Assembly: GCF_003346815.1 (NCBI RefSeq)
Contig: NZ_CP031217.1
Location: 1,798,001 to 1,862,000 of the forward strand
DNA from: Halarcobacter bivalviorum
GTDB taxonomy: Bacteria > Campylobacterota > Campylobacteria > Campylobacterales > Arcobacteraceae
Length of the DNA: 64,000 nt
Direction: 5' to 3'
The notes beneath the pieces are model-generated. The model ran no database searches. It had not been told where the DNA came from and was given only the letters and a program-made list of their open reading frames with translations. Below are positions 18,533-27,359 of this stretch, piece after piece (position 1 is the first letter of the stretch; each line of letters opens with the position of its first letter). A program made the translations under genes and the position numbers.

Positions 18533-19509
18533 TTTTGATAAATTGTATATTTTGGAATTAACATATTTGGTCTATATGACATTTTTACTTTTTTTAAGTT
18601 TTCAAATCCCATATCATCGCCAACATTTATATACTCAACTAAATATTTATCTTTTAAAAGTTTTGTAAACTCTCTAAATATAAATTGTGCACAACCTAAA
18701 ATCTCAAAATCTGTTTTTTCAATGATTACACTAGCTGTATCTTCATTTATATTTTCACCTACAGTGAAACCTTTTATCTCATCATCAATATAAATTACTA
18801 AACCAATTAAATCTAAATTATTATAATCATTTATTAATCTTTTAATTGCAAATCTTTCAAAATAGATACCATCTAAAAATACTTCAACCTCTTCTTTTGG
18901 CATATAAGTTGTTCTATCTTTTACCCATTTATTAAAAAGATTTAAAATATCTGCTCCATGTTTTTCTTTATCAAGAATCTCTAACCTATGATTTGGATAT
19001 ATCTTTTTAAACTTATTAATCTCATTTCTTTTTGATTTATAAGCATCCCCTTTTAAATCAATTAAATCCTCTACTTTATAGATATAATCAACAAGCTTTT
19101 TTTCAATAATAAAGTCTTTTAACATTTCATAAATTAAAGTACCCTCTTCTAAATAATCAACAAAACCTTCAAGAATATTTTCATGTACATACTCTATTTT
19201 AGAGTAGTTTCTATTACTATTATGTGTATTCATAATTTCAAAGCACTCTAATATCGCTTTATATGTATTCTTCTTTTTCCCTAAAGGAGGAAGAAGCATT
19301 GACATCTCACCTGAGTTTAAAATAAAAAGACAAAAAGTATCATTTACAATAGCATAAAAACCTGTTGCTGTTGATAACCAAACATAATTACCAGAAAATG
19401 TATAATCACTTAGGTTTACATTTACTTGTTTTAAATAGTTTTGCATTTCCTCTTTTGCTCTTAAATCAAAATGTTTAAGCGTATAATTGTTTATTGTCAA
19501 AGTTGACAT
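18529..19509 (-). CDS. DUF2156 protein (phosphatidylglycerol lysyltransferase-like acyltransferase fold)
   Basis: 326 residues, cytoplasmic, no membrane helix. It resembles the soluble C-terminal domain of MprF/LPG synthases (two GNAT-like halves), with motifs such as DLIDLKGDAYKSKRNEINKF and ASVIIEKTDFEILGCAQFIF plus the tail YINVGDDMGFENLKKVKMSY. The membrane flippase part of MprF is absent. It probably transfers an aminoacyl or acyl group, with unknown substrate. It is cotranscribed with the GNAT gene that follows it. The TTATTTATCC context upstream gives an AAGGATAAATAATA ribosome site on the minus strand. Confidence 0.7.
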   Translation of the reverse strand: MSTLTINNYTLKHFDLRAKEEMQNYLKQVNVNLSDYTFSGNYVWLSTATGFYAIVNDTFCLFILNSGEMSMLLPPLGKKKNTYKAILECFEIMNTHNSNRNYSKIEYVHENILEGFVDYLEEGTLIYEMLKDFIIEKKLVDYIYKVEDLIDLKGDAYKSKRNEINKFKKIYPNHRLEILDKEKHGADILNLFNKWVKDRTTYMPKEEVEVFLDGIYFERFAIKRLINDYNNLDLIGLVIYIDDEIKGFTVGENINEDTASVIIEKTDFEILGCAQFIFREFTKLLKDKYLVEYINVGDDMGFENLKKVKMSYRPNMLIPKYTIYQK

Positions 19510-19645
19510 TTATTATTTATCCTTAGATTAATTTTGCGGAATTATACACCTAATTTTTAATTTTGCGTCAAAAATTAAAAAAATAATTTCTAAGCACCTA
19601 TTTATCATTATTATGTGATAATCGATAGCAAAAAAAAGAGTTAAA

Positions 19646-19762
19646 ATGAGAGAAGATTGGGTTGCATATTTAGTAGTTTTAACAGTTGTTGCTTTAATGT
19701 TATTAGGTAAAAAAATGATTTTCTTTACCGATGACTCAAAAGAGAAAAAGGATGATAAATGA
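19646..19762 (+). CDS. 38-residue single-helix membrane peptide
   Basis: Short gene read directly from the sequence: ATG at 19646 after AAAGAGTTAAA, TGA at 19760-19762. The peptide has a hydrophobic helix WVAYLVVLTVVALMLLG (about 5-21) followed by a charged tail ending DSKEKKDDK. Its stop overlaps the next gene's ATG (ATGA at 19759-19762), which argues that it is translated. The peptide resembles small membrane anchors or regulators, but I do not recognise a family. No other hydrophobic partner is adjacent. Confidence 0.6.
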   Translation: MREDWVAYLVVLTVVALMLLGKKMIFFTDDSKEKKDDK

Positions 19763-20988
19763 TTAATCCCAAAATAATAGATTATATCTTTTCTTCTGCT
19801 TCTATTCAACGCTGGAATGACTACCCAAGAATGGTTGAGTTAGTTGAACTTGATAAACAAGCTCATAAATTTATTATTGCTTATTTTATAGCAAAACTTG
19901 AAAAAGATATAAACTATACTCATCTAATAGAAGCTGGTGTTTTTGAGTTCTTAAGAAGAGTTGTAGTTACTGATATTAGACCTGATGTTTTTAGAAATGC
20001 TTTACAAAAAAGAGCCAAAGAGATAAACTCTTGGGTTATTGCAAATTTAAAAGACTCATTAGAAGAGATTGATAATGGTATCTTTTTACAAAAGTTTGAA
20101 GAGTATTTAAACAATCCAAATATCTATAAAAAAGAGAGATTTATTTTAAAAGCAGCCTCTTATCTTGCTACTAGATGGGAGTTTTCTATTGTATATCAAA
20201 CTTCAGCTTTCCTTTCTGATATTGAAGATGTTAAAAAAAGTGTAGATGAAGAGATTGAAGATTATTATGAATTAATTGGTGTTAGAAAGATTGCACTAAA
20301 TAAAAAATTAGCAAAAATTGTTGATTTAAGTGGAAGATTAAGATTCCAAAAAAGATGGGCACAAACACCAAGAGTACCAGAAACTTCTGTTTTAGGGCAT
20401 ATGCTTACAGTTGCAATTTTCTCTTATTTTTATTCTATAAAAGTAAATGCTTGTGAAAAAAGATTAGAAAACAACTTCTTTGTTTCACTATTCCATGATT
20501 TACCAGAAGCTCTTACAAGAGATATTATAACACCTGTAAAATATTCAGTAGATGATTTATCAGATATTATTGCTGAATATGAAATCAAAAAAATAAATGA
20601 TGCAATTTTACCAAATATTCCAGACTCTATTCATGATGAATTTTGTTATTTATTAGGTATGTTTGAAAACCATAAAGATGAATTTGAAAATAGAATTTAT
20701 GAAGATGGCGAGATAAAATTAGTAAATGATATTTCAAAATATAATATGGATAAATACAATGCAATTGATGGTGTTGCTTTAAAACAATGTGATAAATTAT
20801 CTGCTTTTGTTGAAGCAAGTCTATCTATCTCTCATGGAATTAAATCAAAAGAGCTAGTAAATGGTAAAAAACAGATTATGAAATCTTTTAAAGAGATTCA
20901 AGGTGTCGATTTTGGAGCTATTGCTAGAAAAATAGATGAAGAGTTTTGTACAACAGGACAAACTCAAGTTAGAATGGATTTTGACTAA
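19759..20988 (+). CDS. HD-domain phosphohydrolase (YfbR-like)
   Basis: 409 residues. The central HD domain begins around VPETSVLGHMLTVAIFSYFY, continues to NNFFVSLFHDLPEALTRDI with the HD pair, and has a later aspartate near KQCDKLSAFVEASL, matching the H...HD...D metal site of the YfbR group of 5'-nucleotidases. The roughly 190-residue N-terminal region is helical and not recognised. A nucleotide or phosphate-ester substrate is likely but unproven. Translation is coupled to the small membrane peptide upstream by a 4-bp overlap. A strong terminator follows. Confidence 0.75.
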   Translation: MINPKIIDYIFSSASIQRWNDYPRMVELVELDKQAHKFIIAYFIAKLEKDINYTHLIEAGVFEFLRRVVVTDIRPDVFRNALQKRAKEINSWVIANLKDSLEEIDNGIFLQKFEEYLNNPNIYKKERFILKAASYLATRWEFSIVYQTSAFLSDIEDVKKSVDEEIEDYYELIGVRKIALNKKLAKIVDLSGRLRFQKRWAQTPRVPETSVLGHMLTVAIFSYFYSIKVNACEKRLENNFFVSLFHDLPEALTRDIITPVKYSVDDLSDIIAEYEIKKINDAILPNIPDSIHDEFCYLLGMFENHKDEFENRIYEDGEIKLVNDISKYNMDKYNAIDGVALKQCDKLSAFVEASLSISHGIKSKELVNGKKQIMKSFKEIQGVDFGAIARKIDEEFCTTGQTQVRMDFD

Positions 20989-21015
20989 GAAGAAAAAACT
21001 TCTTAGTCAATTTTT
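20981..21015 (+). terminator. Intrinsic terminator after the HD gene
   Basis: TTGACTAAGAAG (20981-20992) and CTTCTTAGTCAA (20999-21010) are exact complements around AAAAAA, followed by five T. The HD-gene stop codon lies in the left arm. It ends beside the stop codon of the convergent TonB receptor gene. Confidence 0.8.
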
Positions 21016-22960
21016 AGAAACTATATTTTAAATTAACGTAAAAATATCTTCCTGGGTCATTTAATAATACTCTATCTCCTCCTGTTTCAACATATCTTAC
21101 ATCTTGATAAGTATTTGTTGAAGCATAAGTTTTATCAAATAGATTATCAACTCCTAAAGTGATATTAAAATTTTTATGGAATTGATTATCATATTTCATA
21201 TTTAATACAGCATATCCTGATAACTCTTGTTCTTTTGCAGTACTATCATAGTTATTCCAATCATCTACTGCTACAACTTCAGTTGTAAATTTCGAAGTAT
21301 CTCTTTCATAAACTAAAGCCAAATTCATTTTTAAAGGTGGAATCTCTGCTAAATCTTTATCTTCATAATTTCCATCTTTTTTCCCTCTTTGATAAGCTAA
21401 ACCATAATCAAGAGTAAAATCATCATTTATTAAATAAAAACCACTAACACTTGTACCATAAACTTTTGCATCAATATTTTCAAATACTCCTGTATTATAA
21501 ATATAATCATCAAGTCTTGAATAAAATAGTTTTGTCTTTATATTGAAATCCCCAATAGTTTTTTCAAAACCTAAATCAACTTCATAGTTTTTAGTTGCAT
21601 TTAAATCATTATTTGTTGCACCATAATATAATTCTCTTGCGTCTGGTACTCTTGAAGATTTACCTACACCTGCAAAAATTTTAGTATCTTTATCTATATT
21701 ATAAATAGAGAAAACATGTCCATTTAATTGATTATAGTTTTTATCAGTTTTACTTGAATCTGTTGCATCAATATTAGTATCATCATATCTTGCTCCCACT
21801 TCTAAGTCTAAAGCACCAAATGATTTTTTATATAAAGAAAACAATGCAATATTTCTTGTATCCGTTGAAGTTAATGAAGTACTATCAACTGTTCCAATAG
21901 AGTTATACATTCTACCTCTCCAGTTTCTTGTACTTGTATCAAGTCCTACAGTTAACTCTCCATTTGCAAAATCAAGTTTATTTTTAAGTTTAGTTCCCCA
22001 AATTGATGATTTCATATGATTTGTCATTATAGCCATAGGAGGCATCATGCCAGCTGTTCTATTTCTTAATGCAGTACTCATTGGGTGGTCTACTTTTGAA
22101 TAATAATACTCTAAATTTAACTCTTTTGAAAAATCTCCTAAGTTTCTTTTTGTATAATCAAAAGTATAAATATCTGAGTCATCATAATCGGCATCCATTG
22201 GTGTATTTGGATATAAAACATTATCACTTCTATTTGCTGTATATGATAAAGTTACTTCTGAAGAATCATCAATATTAAAAATTGCTTTTGTAAGAATAGT
22301 CTCTTTCTCATAAGCTTCAAGTCCATTGCTTTTATATCTATTTGCATAAGGTACATCTTTTTCAATTTGTTGTTCTAAAAAATCATTTCCATCACCATCT
22401 TCATACTGGTCAGATTCTTCTTTTGAAGCTGATAATAATAGTTTTATATGCTCATTTCCACCACTTACAGAAAATGAACCTTTTTTATATCCATAGCTTC
22501 CAAAGTTAAGATTTACCTCTCCTGATAACTCTTCTGTTGGTTTTTTAGTTTTTACTTTTACTAAACCACTTAAAGTACCAAAATTTTCAACATCATAAGG
22601 ACCTTCAATAACCTCTACCGTTTCAATGTTATTTGTTAATACATGAGAAGTTGCAGGATCCATTCTATTAGGGCAAGCTCCATAAATTTTACTTTCATCT
22701 ATTAAGATATTTATATTATCTTTTTTTGCACCTCTTAAGATAATATCATTTGCAATTCCACTTCTTCTAACTAAAGAGATAGAAGGAACTTTTTTTGTTA
22801 GTGTTTCAGCTAAATCTGCTGATTTAATCTCCTCTTTACTTATATTTTTTACAACTTTTTTATTTATCTTTTCAGAAACTTCAATAGTTGGTAAATCAAC
22901 TGTTTCATTTGCTAAAAGAGACAAAGTACAAGCCATTGATAAAGAAATAATCTTTTTCAT
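21014..22960 (-). CDS. nosA: TonB-dependent copper receptor, OprC/NosA-like
   Basis: 648 residues from the ATG at 22960; the ATG 6 bp upstream is too close to the AAGGA ribosome site. Signal peptide at 1-18, then a TonB-box-like PTIEVSE, plug domain (about 35-140) and a 22-strand-type barrel ending DPGRYFYVNLKYSF with terminal Phe. Two features match the copper site described for Pseudomonas OprC (CxxxM plus HxM): C96-P-N-R-M100 in the plug and H-P-M in KVDHPMSTALRNR of the barrel. OprC/NosA import copper and are linked to nitrous oxide reductase maturation. The nos cluster in this window supports that role. A siderophore receptor is the alternative but would not explain these residues. Confidence 0.78.
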   Translation of the reverse strand: MKKIISLSMACTLSLLANETVDLPTIEVSEKINKKVVKNISKEEIKSADLAETLTKKVPSISLVRRSGIANDIILRGAKKDNINILIDESKIYGACPNRMDPATSHVLTNNIETVEVIEGPYDVENFGTLSGLVKVKTKKPTEELSGEVNLNFGSYGYKKGSFSVSGGNEHIKLLLSASKEESDQYEDGDGNDFLEQQIEKDVPYANRYKSNGLEAYEKETILTKAIFNIDDSSEVTLSYTANRSDNVLYPNTPMDADYDDSDIYTFDYTKRNLGDFSKELNLEYYYSKVDHPMSTALRNRTAGMMPPMAIMTNHMKSSIWGTKLKNKLDFANGELTVGLDTSTRNWRGRMYNSIGTVDSTSLTSTDTRNIALFSLYKKSFGALDLEVGARYDDTNIDATDSSKTDKNYNQLNGHVFSIYNIDKDTKIFAGVGKSSRVPDARELYYGATNNDLNATKNYEVDLGFEKTIGDFNIKTKLFYSRLDDYIYNTGVFENIDAKVYGTSVSGFYLINDDFTLDYGLAYQRGKKDGNYEDKDLAEIPPLKMNLALVYERDTSKFTTEVVAVDDWNNYDSTAKEQELSGYAVLNMKYDNQFHKNFNITLGVDNLFDKTYASTNTYQDVRYVETGGDRVLLNDPGRYFYVNLKYSF

Positions 22961-23091
22961 AATCATCCTTGATTTTTTTGTTAATTTTAATATTCAACTG
23001 TTAATTAATTGTTAAAATTTATATATTATTAAGCTTTGTATTAAAATATTTTTTATTTTTATTTATGATATACTTCACCAAAGGAATTTTA

Positions 23092-23313
23092 ATGGCAAAA
23101 ATTACACTTGAGGTAGAGGAAAAAAATCTAAAAACAGTAATGACTATTTTAGATAATTTAAAAGATGGTTTAATAAAAGATATATCAACAAATAAGCAAT
23201 ATAAAGCAATTAAACCTGTTTCAAGTTCTCTTGATAAATCTACAAAAAAACTTCCTCAATCAAATAAATATTTGAGTAAAGAAGAATTCAAAAAAAGATT
23301 AAAAGGAAACTAA
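23092..23313 (+). CDS. Small hypothetical protein
   Basis: 73 residues from the ATG at 23092 (MAKITLEVEEKNLKTVMTIL), preceded by AAAGGAATTTTA; an ATG at 23065 has no ribosome site. The first half is amphipathic helix or strand, the second is a Ser/Lys-rich segment ending NKYLSKEEFKKRLKGN. This looks like an antitoxin-type or small DNA-associated protein, but I recognise no family. It is followed one base later by a membrane-protein gene, so the two are a transcriptional pair. Confidence 0.55.
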   Translation: MAKITLEVEEKNLKTVMTILDNLKDGLIKDISTNKQYKAIKPVSSSLDKSTKKLPQSNKYLSKEEFKKRLKGN

Positions 23314-23314
23314 T

Positions 23315-23725
23315 ATGCAAATAATGTTGATAGCTATTTTATTTATTATTTTAATTGCTTTTACAATATATAAGATTAACAATAAATTTGAGACTAAAGA
23401 GTTTATGATTTTAATTGCTATTTTAGTTTTAGGTTCTAGTTTAGTATATTATTTGTTTGAAAATCAAGAGCAAAAAGTACCACAAATCTTTAAAACAAAA
23501 TATGAGAAAGTATATAATGCAAAAATTGAAAAATTTTCATATGAAAGATTAAATAATAAAATGGTTAGTTCAAAAACTAATTTTATTTATAACTTTGATT
23601 ATATTGTAGTAAAAAATAATGAAGAATATATTTGTAGTTCTAAAAATGTAAAAGTTAAAAAAATAGAAGATGAGTTCATTTTTGAAAACTTTGAAAAACT
23701 AGAAGAAAAGTGTACAAAACAATAA
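23315..23725 (+). CDS. Hypothetical two-helix membrane protein
   Basis: 136 residues. Two membrane helices (about 2-20 and 29-47) are followed by an 85-residue hydrophilic C-terminal domain with two cysteines (about residues 110 and 133). The ATG follows AAAAGGAAACTAAT, which also contains the previous gene's stop. No family recognised. The C-terminal part (YNAKIEKFSYERLNNKMVSS onward) alternates strands and may be a small beta domain. A terminator hairpin follows. Confidence 0.55.
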   Translation: MQIMLIAILFIILIAFTIYKINNKFETKEFMILIAILVLGSSLVYYLFENQEQKVPQIFKTKYEKVYNAKIEKFSYERLNNKMVSSKTNFIYNFDYIVVKNNEEYICSSKNVKVKKIEDEFIFENFEKLEEKCTKQ

Positions 23726-23734
23726 ACTTCAAAA

Positions 23735-23769
23735 AATAATCTATTTTAAAAAACTTAAAATAGATTATT
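23735..23769. terminator. Bidirectional terminator hairpin
   Basis: AATAATCTATTTTAA (23735-23749) and TTAAAATAGATTATT (23755-23769) are exact complements with a 5-base loop. The stop codon of the convergent gene lies in the right arm. AT-rich flanks could serve both directions. Confidence 0.6.
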
Positions 23770-24046
23770 GCCCTCCTCCAATATTTGCAGAGAGTTCTTC
23801 ATGAATATCTAAAGCATTATCATTTTCATATTTTTCTCTAACTTTTTGTAAACTCTCAATGAGGTTATCAATATTTTCAAAAGGAATTTCTAATTGACCT
23901 GTAAGTTTGTCATTTTCTAAAATTTCTATTTTTACTACAGGGTCACTATATTCCCCATATGGTTTTTCCACATAAAAAAGATTTATTGTATCTTTTTTAA
24001 AATGGTGAGCTAATCTAATTGAATCTATTTTTGTACTTGTTTTCAT
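23765..24046 (-). CDS. Hypothetical 93-residue protein
   Basis: Soluble, acidic small protein with no recognised family. It begins KTSTKIDSIRLAHHFKKDTI; the middle reads as beta strands (VKIEILENDKLTGQLEIPF) and the end as a helix (IDNLIESLQKVREKYENDN) with a Gly-rich tail. AAGGAGTTAATT precedes the ATG, but that ribosome site lies inside a hairpin (24049-24070). Flanked by a terminator downstream and an 85-bp gap after nth upstream, so it is probably transcribed alone. Confidence 0.6.
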   Translation of the reverse strand: MKTSTKIDSIRLAHHFKKDTINLFYVEKPYGEYSDPVVKIEILENDKLTGQLEIPFENIDNLIESLQKVREKYENDNALDIHEELSANIGGGQ

Positions 24047-24048
24047 AA

Positions 24049-24070
24049 TTAACTCCTTTTTTGGAATTAA
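24049..24070 (-). promoter_or_regulatory. Hairpin covering the ribosome binding site of the 93-residue gene
   Basis: On the minus strand TTAATTCC pairs with GGAGTTAA around AAAAAA, eight base pairs with one G-T wobble. The GGAG of the ribosome site is in the 3' arm, two to nine bases before the ATG. This could limit translation, for example as a simple RNA thermometer, but short AT-rich stems also occur by chance. Confidence 0.35.
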
Positions 24071-24131
24071 TTAATAATAACAATTATAATAAAAGTTGTA
24101 AATAAAATTTTAAAACTAATTTTTTCTTTTA

Positions 24132-24785
24132 TTATTGAGGTTTAAAAGATTTTGTTGTTTTACATACATGAGGGAAAAGACATGAATTACAATCTGGGTT
24201 TAAAGCTTTACAAGTATATCTTCCAAAAAGAACCATTGCTTGATGAAAAATATGTAAATCATCTTTTAATTTTTTTACTAATTCTGCTTCTGTTTTTTCA
24301 ACTGTTTTTTCATATGAAAGTCCAAGTCTATGAGAAACTCTAAATACATGAGTATCTACAGCCATTAAATTTGCCCCCTCAAATTCAATCATAAATACAT
24401 TTGCAGTTTTATTTCCAACACCTGCTAGTTTGATAAGCTCTTTTTGATTGTGAGGGATATCTCCTCCATAGTTTTCAATAACACTTTGAGCCATTTTTAT
24501 AATATTTTTTGCTTTATTATTAAAAAATGAACAAGTTTTAAGTAACTCTTTTACATCATCTAAAGAAGCCTCAGCAAGAGAAAAAACATCAGGATATTTT
24601 TCAAAAAGTGCAGGTGTTATAATATTTACTCTTTTATCTGTACATTGAGCAGAAAGGATAATTGCAATTAATAATTCATAATCATTTTTATACTCTAACT
24701 CTGTTACAGCACCTGCATATTTTTCAGCAAAAGCCTCTTTTATTATTTGTATCTCTTCTTTAGTTGCTTTTTTTAAGTTTGCCAA
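24132..24785 (-). CDS. nth: Endonuclease III
   Basis: 217 residues. DNA glycosylase/AP lyase that removes oxidised pyrimidines. The helix-hairpin-helix LAGVGNKTANVFM precedes the catalytic aspartate in AVDTHVFRVSHRLGL. The [4Fe-4S] cluster cysteines are C-x6-C-x2-C-x5-C at the C-terminus (CKALNPDCNSCLFPHVC). Last gene of the greA-to-nth minus-strand series, 12 bp after the DJ-1 gene. Shares DNA repair with uvrB two genes upstream. Confidence 0.96.
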   Translation of the reverse strand: MANLKKATKEEIQIIKEAFAEKYAGAVTELEYKNDYELLIAIILSAQCTDKRVNIITPALFEKYPDVFSLAEASLDDVKELLKTCSFFNNKAKNIIKMAQSVIENYGGDIPHNQKELIKLAGVGNKTANVFMIEFEGANLMAVDTHVFRVSHRLGLSYEKTVEKTEAELVKKLKDDLHIFHQAMVLFGRYTCKALNPDCNSCLFPHVCKTTKSFKPQ

Positions 24786-24797
24786 AGCCTTTTCCTT

Positions 24798-25373
24798 CTA
24801 GTTTTTTTTCCAATCAAATTGCATCTGTTTTGCTGTTTTTAGGGCTAATTTTTCATTATAAAGTTTTGAAACAAGATGTAAACTCATATCAATTCCAGCT
24901 GAGATTCCAGCTGAACTTACAATATCTCCTTCATCAACCCATCTTATATTCTCTTTTACTTTTAAAGCTGGAAAACTATTTTTTAAATCTTCAATATCTT
25001 CCCAGTGAGTAGTTACACTATGATTTATCACTACTTTTGCTTTTGCTAATAAAAAAATACCTGTACATACAGAAGCAATAAGTTTTGCTGTTTTTGTTTG
25101 TTGAAAAATCCAATCAATTACATTTTGTTTTTCAAGTTCAGCAGTATGAACACCACCTACAACAATTAAAACATCAAGCTTAGGATGAGACTTAATTGTA
25201 TAATCACTTAATACTTTATACTCACCTCTTGCTTTTACTACTTCATCTTTTTCAGAAATAAAAAATAGATTATGTTTCTCTTTTAAAAATCTATTAGCTA
25301 CTGAAAAGACTTCATAGGGTCCAGAAAAATCTAAAACTTCAGCATTATCGTAAATGTAAATTCCAATATTCAT
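24798..25373 (-). CDS. DJ-1/PfpI-family protein
   Basis: 191 residues, class I glutamine amidotransferase-like fold. The nucleophile elbow is LIASVCTGIFLLA with cysteine at about residue 104, and VVGGVHTAEL and SVTTHWEDIEDL match the isonitrile hydratase/AraC-N-terminal-like branch. It may be a hydratase, glyoxalase or chaperone-like enzyme; the sequence does not decide. It lies one base after the uvrB stop and upstream of nth, so it is in the same transcript. Confidence 0.78.
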   Translation of the reverse strand: MNIGIYIYDNAEVLDFSGPYEVFSVANRFLKEKHNLFFISEKDEVVKARGEYKVLSDYTIKSHPKLDVLIVVGGVHTAELEKQNVIDWIFQQTKTAKLIASVCTGIFLLAKAKVVINHSVTTHWEDIEDLKNSFPALKVKENIRWVDEGDIVSSAGISAGIDMSLHLVSKLYNEKLALKTAKQMQFDWKKN

Positions 25374-25374
25374 T

Positions 25375-27348
25375 TTAAGCCTTCTTTAGTTTTTCAATCT
25401 CATCTCGAAGTCTAATTGCTTCTTCAAAGTTTAAATCTTTTGCTGCTTTTTGCATCTTCTTATTTAACTCAATTAATATCTTTTTTCTCTCTGCTGCTGG
25501 CATTTTTTCAAGCTTTTGTTTTTTCCACGCAACATCATCATACTCTTCAAGTTTTAAATTTTCATCAATTGCTCTTTTAGTTGTTTTTGGAGTTATTCCA
25601 TGCTCTTTATTAAATGCCTCTTGTAAAGCTCTTCTCTCATTTGTTAAATCAATTGCATATTTCATTGAATCAGTAATCTTTTTAGCAAATAAAATCACTC
25701 TTCCATTTTGGTTTCTTGCAGCTCTTCCCATAGTTTGAACTAAAGAAGTTCTACTTCTTAGAAAACCTTCTTTATCTGCATCTAATATCGCAACTAAAGA
25801 AGTCTCTGGAATATCAAGTCCCTCTCTAAGTAAGTTAATTCCAACAAGAACATCAAACTCTCCCATTCTAAGCTCTCGTATTATTTGATTTCTCTCAATT
25901 GCATCAATATCAGAGTGCATATATTTAACTTTAATTCCTAAATCTAAATAATAAGAAGTAAGTTCTTCTGCCATCTTTTTTGTTAGAACTGTTACTAAAA
26001 CTCTCTCATTTTTGGCAACTATTTTTTTTATCTCATCATGAAGTTTTTCTACTTGGTATTCACTATCTTCAATTTGAATAACTGGATCAAGAAGTCCTGT
26101 TGGACGAATAATTTGTTTAGCAACTACTTCACTCTTTTCTAACTCTAAATCTGCTGGTGTTGCACTTACAAAAAGATAAGAAGGAGCTTTATTTATAAAC
26201 TCATCAAATTTTAAAGGTCTATTATCTAAAGCACTTGGTAATCTAAAGCCATAATCAACAAGTACTTCTTTTCTACTTCTATCCGCAGCATGCATCCCTC
26301 TAAATTGAGGAAGTGAAACATGAGATTCATCAACAATTAGTAAGAAATCTTTTCCTATTTGTTCAAAATAATCCATTAAAGAGTAAGGAGTCTCTCCTGG
26401 TTTTAGTCCAGTTAAATGTCTGGCATAGTTCTCAATACCCTTACACATACCAGTTCCCTCAATCATCTCCAAATCAAACTCAACTCTTTGTTTTAATCTT
26501 TGGTACTCTACTAACTTTTGTTCTTTTGTAAAATAGTCAAGTCTTTCATCTAACTCTTCTTCAATCTGTTTTACAGCTTTTCCTAAATTCTCACTTGTAA
26601 CAACGAAAGGGTTAACAGAATAGATAATTGCTTCTTCTAGCTCTTTTGTTTTTTCATTTGTTAAATATTCATGTTTAGTGATTGATTCAACTTCATCTCC
26701 AAAAAATTCAACACGAATATACTCATCTTCAAAATATGCAGGATAAATATCAATTACATCCCCATTTACTCTAAAATCAGCCCTATCAAAAAAAGAGTCG
26801 TTTCTTTTATATCCCATCTCTACAAGTTTAAGTAAAAATTCTCTTTGAGAGTATTCAAAACCAACTTCAATTCTTTGAACCATTGCTTTATATTCATGGG
26901 GATTCCCTAAACCATAGTTAGCTGAAACAGAAGCAATAACAATTACATCATCAAAACTAAGTAAAGAAGCAGTAGCACTAAGTCTTAATCTTTCAAGTTC
27001 ACTATTAATTGAAGAGTCTTTTTCTATAAAAAGGTCTGTTCTAGGTATATATGCTTCTGGTTGATAATAATCATAATAAGATATAAAATACTCCACATGA
27101 TTATTTGGAAAAAATTGTCTAAATTCAGAATAAAGCTGGGCTGCTAAGGTTTTATTATGAGTCATAATAAGTGTTGGCTTTTGTGTTTTCTCTATAACCT
27201 TAGCCATAGTATAAGTTTTACCAGAACCAGTAACTCCTTCTAAAGTTGTATATTTATTTCCAGATAAAATAGAGTTACTTATATCTTCAATTGCTTTAGG
27301 TTGGTCTCCTGCTGGTTCATATTCACTATTAACTTTAAATTGTGTGAT
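25375..27348 (-). CDS. uvrB: Excinuclease ABC subunit B, apparent ATC start
   Basis: 657 residues if begun at the ATC whose first base is 27348. UvrB is the damage-verifying helicase of nucleotide excision repair. From this start the protein reads [19 protein letters not shown] with Walker A GVTGSGKT at 38-45, as expected for UvrB. The only ATG near the start, at 27207, would delete Walker A, so it cannot be the functional start. No ATG, GTG or TTG lies between the upstream in-frame TAA and this point; AGGA is six bases before the second of two ATC codons. The beta-hairpin [13 protein letters not shown], motif DESHVSLPQ, helicase motif [15 protein letters not shown] and the UVR tail are intact. 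Could be a true ATC start or a base substitution of ATG. Confidence 0.93.
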   Translation of the reverse strand: MTQFKVNSEYEPAGDQPKAIEDISNSILSGNKYTTLEGVTGSGKTYTMAKVIEKTQKPTLIMTHNKTLAAQLYSEFRQFFPNNHVEYFISYYDYYQPEAYIPRTDLFIEKDSSINSELERLRLSATASLLSFDDVIVIASVSANYGLGNPHEYKAMVQRIEVGFEYSQREFLLKLVEMGYKRNDSFFDRADFRVNGDVIDIYPAYFEDEYIRVEFFGDEVESITKHEYLTNEKTKELEEAIIYSVNPFVVTSENLGKAVKQIEEELDERLDYFTKEQKLVEYQRLKQRVEFDLEMIEGTGMCKGIENYARHLTGLKPGETPYSLMDYFEQIGKDFLLIVDESHVSLPQFRGMHAADRSRKEVLVDYGFRLPSALDNRPLKFDEFINKAPSYLFVSATPADLELEKSEVVAKQIIRPTGLLDPVIQIEDSEYQVEKLHDEIKKIVAKNERVLVTVLTKKMAEELTSYYLDLGIKVKYMHSDIDAIERNQIIRELRMGEFDVLVGINLLREGLDIPETSLVAILDADKEGFLRSRTSLVQTMGRAARNQNGRVILFAKKITDSMKYAIDLTNERRALQEAFNKEHGITPKTTKRAIDENLKLEEYDDVAWKKQKLEKMPAAERKKILIELNKKMQKAAKDLNFEEAIRLRDEIEKLKKA

Positions 27349-27359
27349 GATATATCCTT

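Noticed and set aside
19528-19567. Direct repeats of TTAATTTTGCG (19528-19538 and 19557-19567)
   Set aside because: Two short AT-rich copies in an intergenic gap, with no further copies or symmetry; insufficient for an operator or attachment site call.
19602-19621. TTATCA...TGATAA inverted repeat resembling part of a Fur box
   Set aside because: The spacing does not fit the 7-1-7 Fur arrangement and only the outer bases match.
22069-22278. 69-codon plus-strand frame inside the TonB receptor gene
   Set aside because: Antisense shadow with no ribosome site; the receptor frame is strongly supported.
27205-27207. ATG at 27207 as the uvrB start
   Set aside because: It lies after the Walker A motif, so the product would lack its ATP site.
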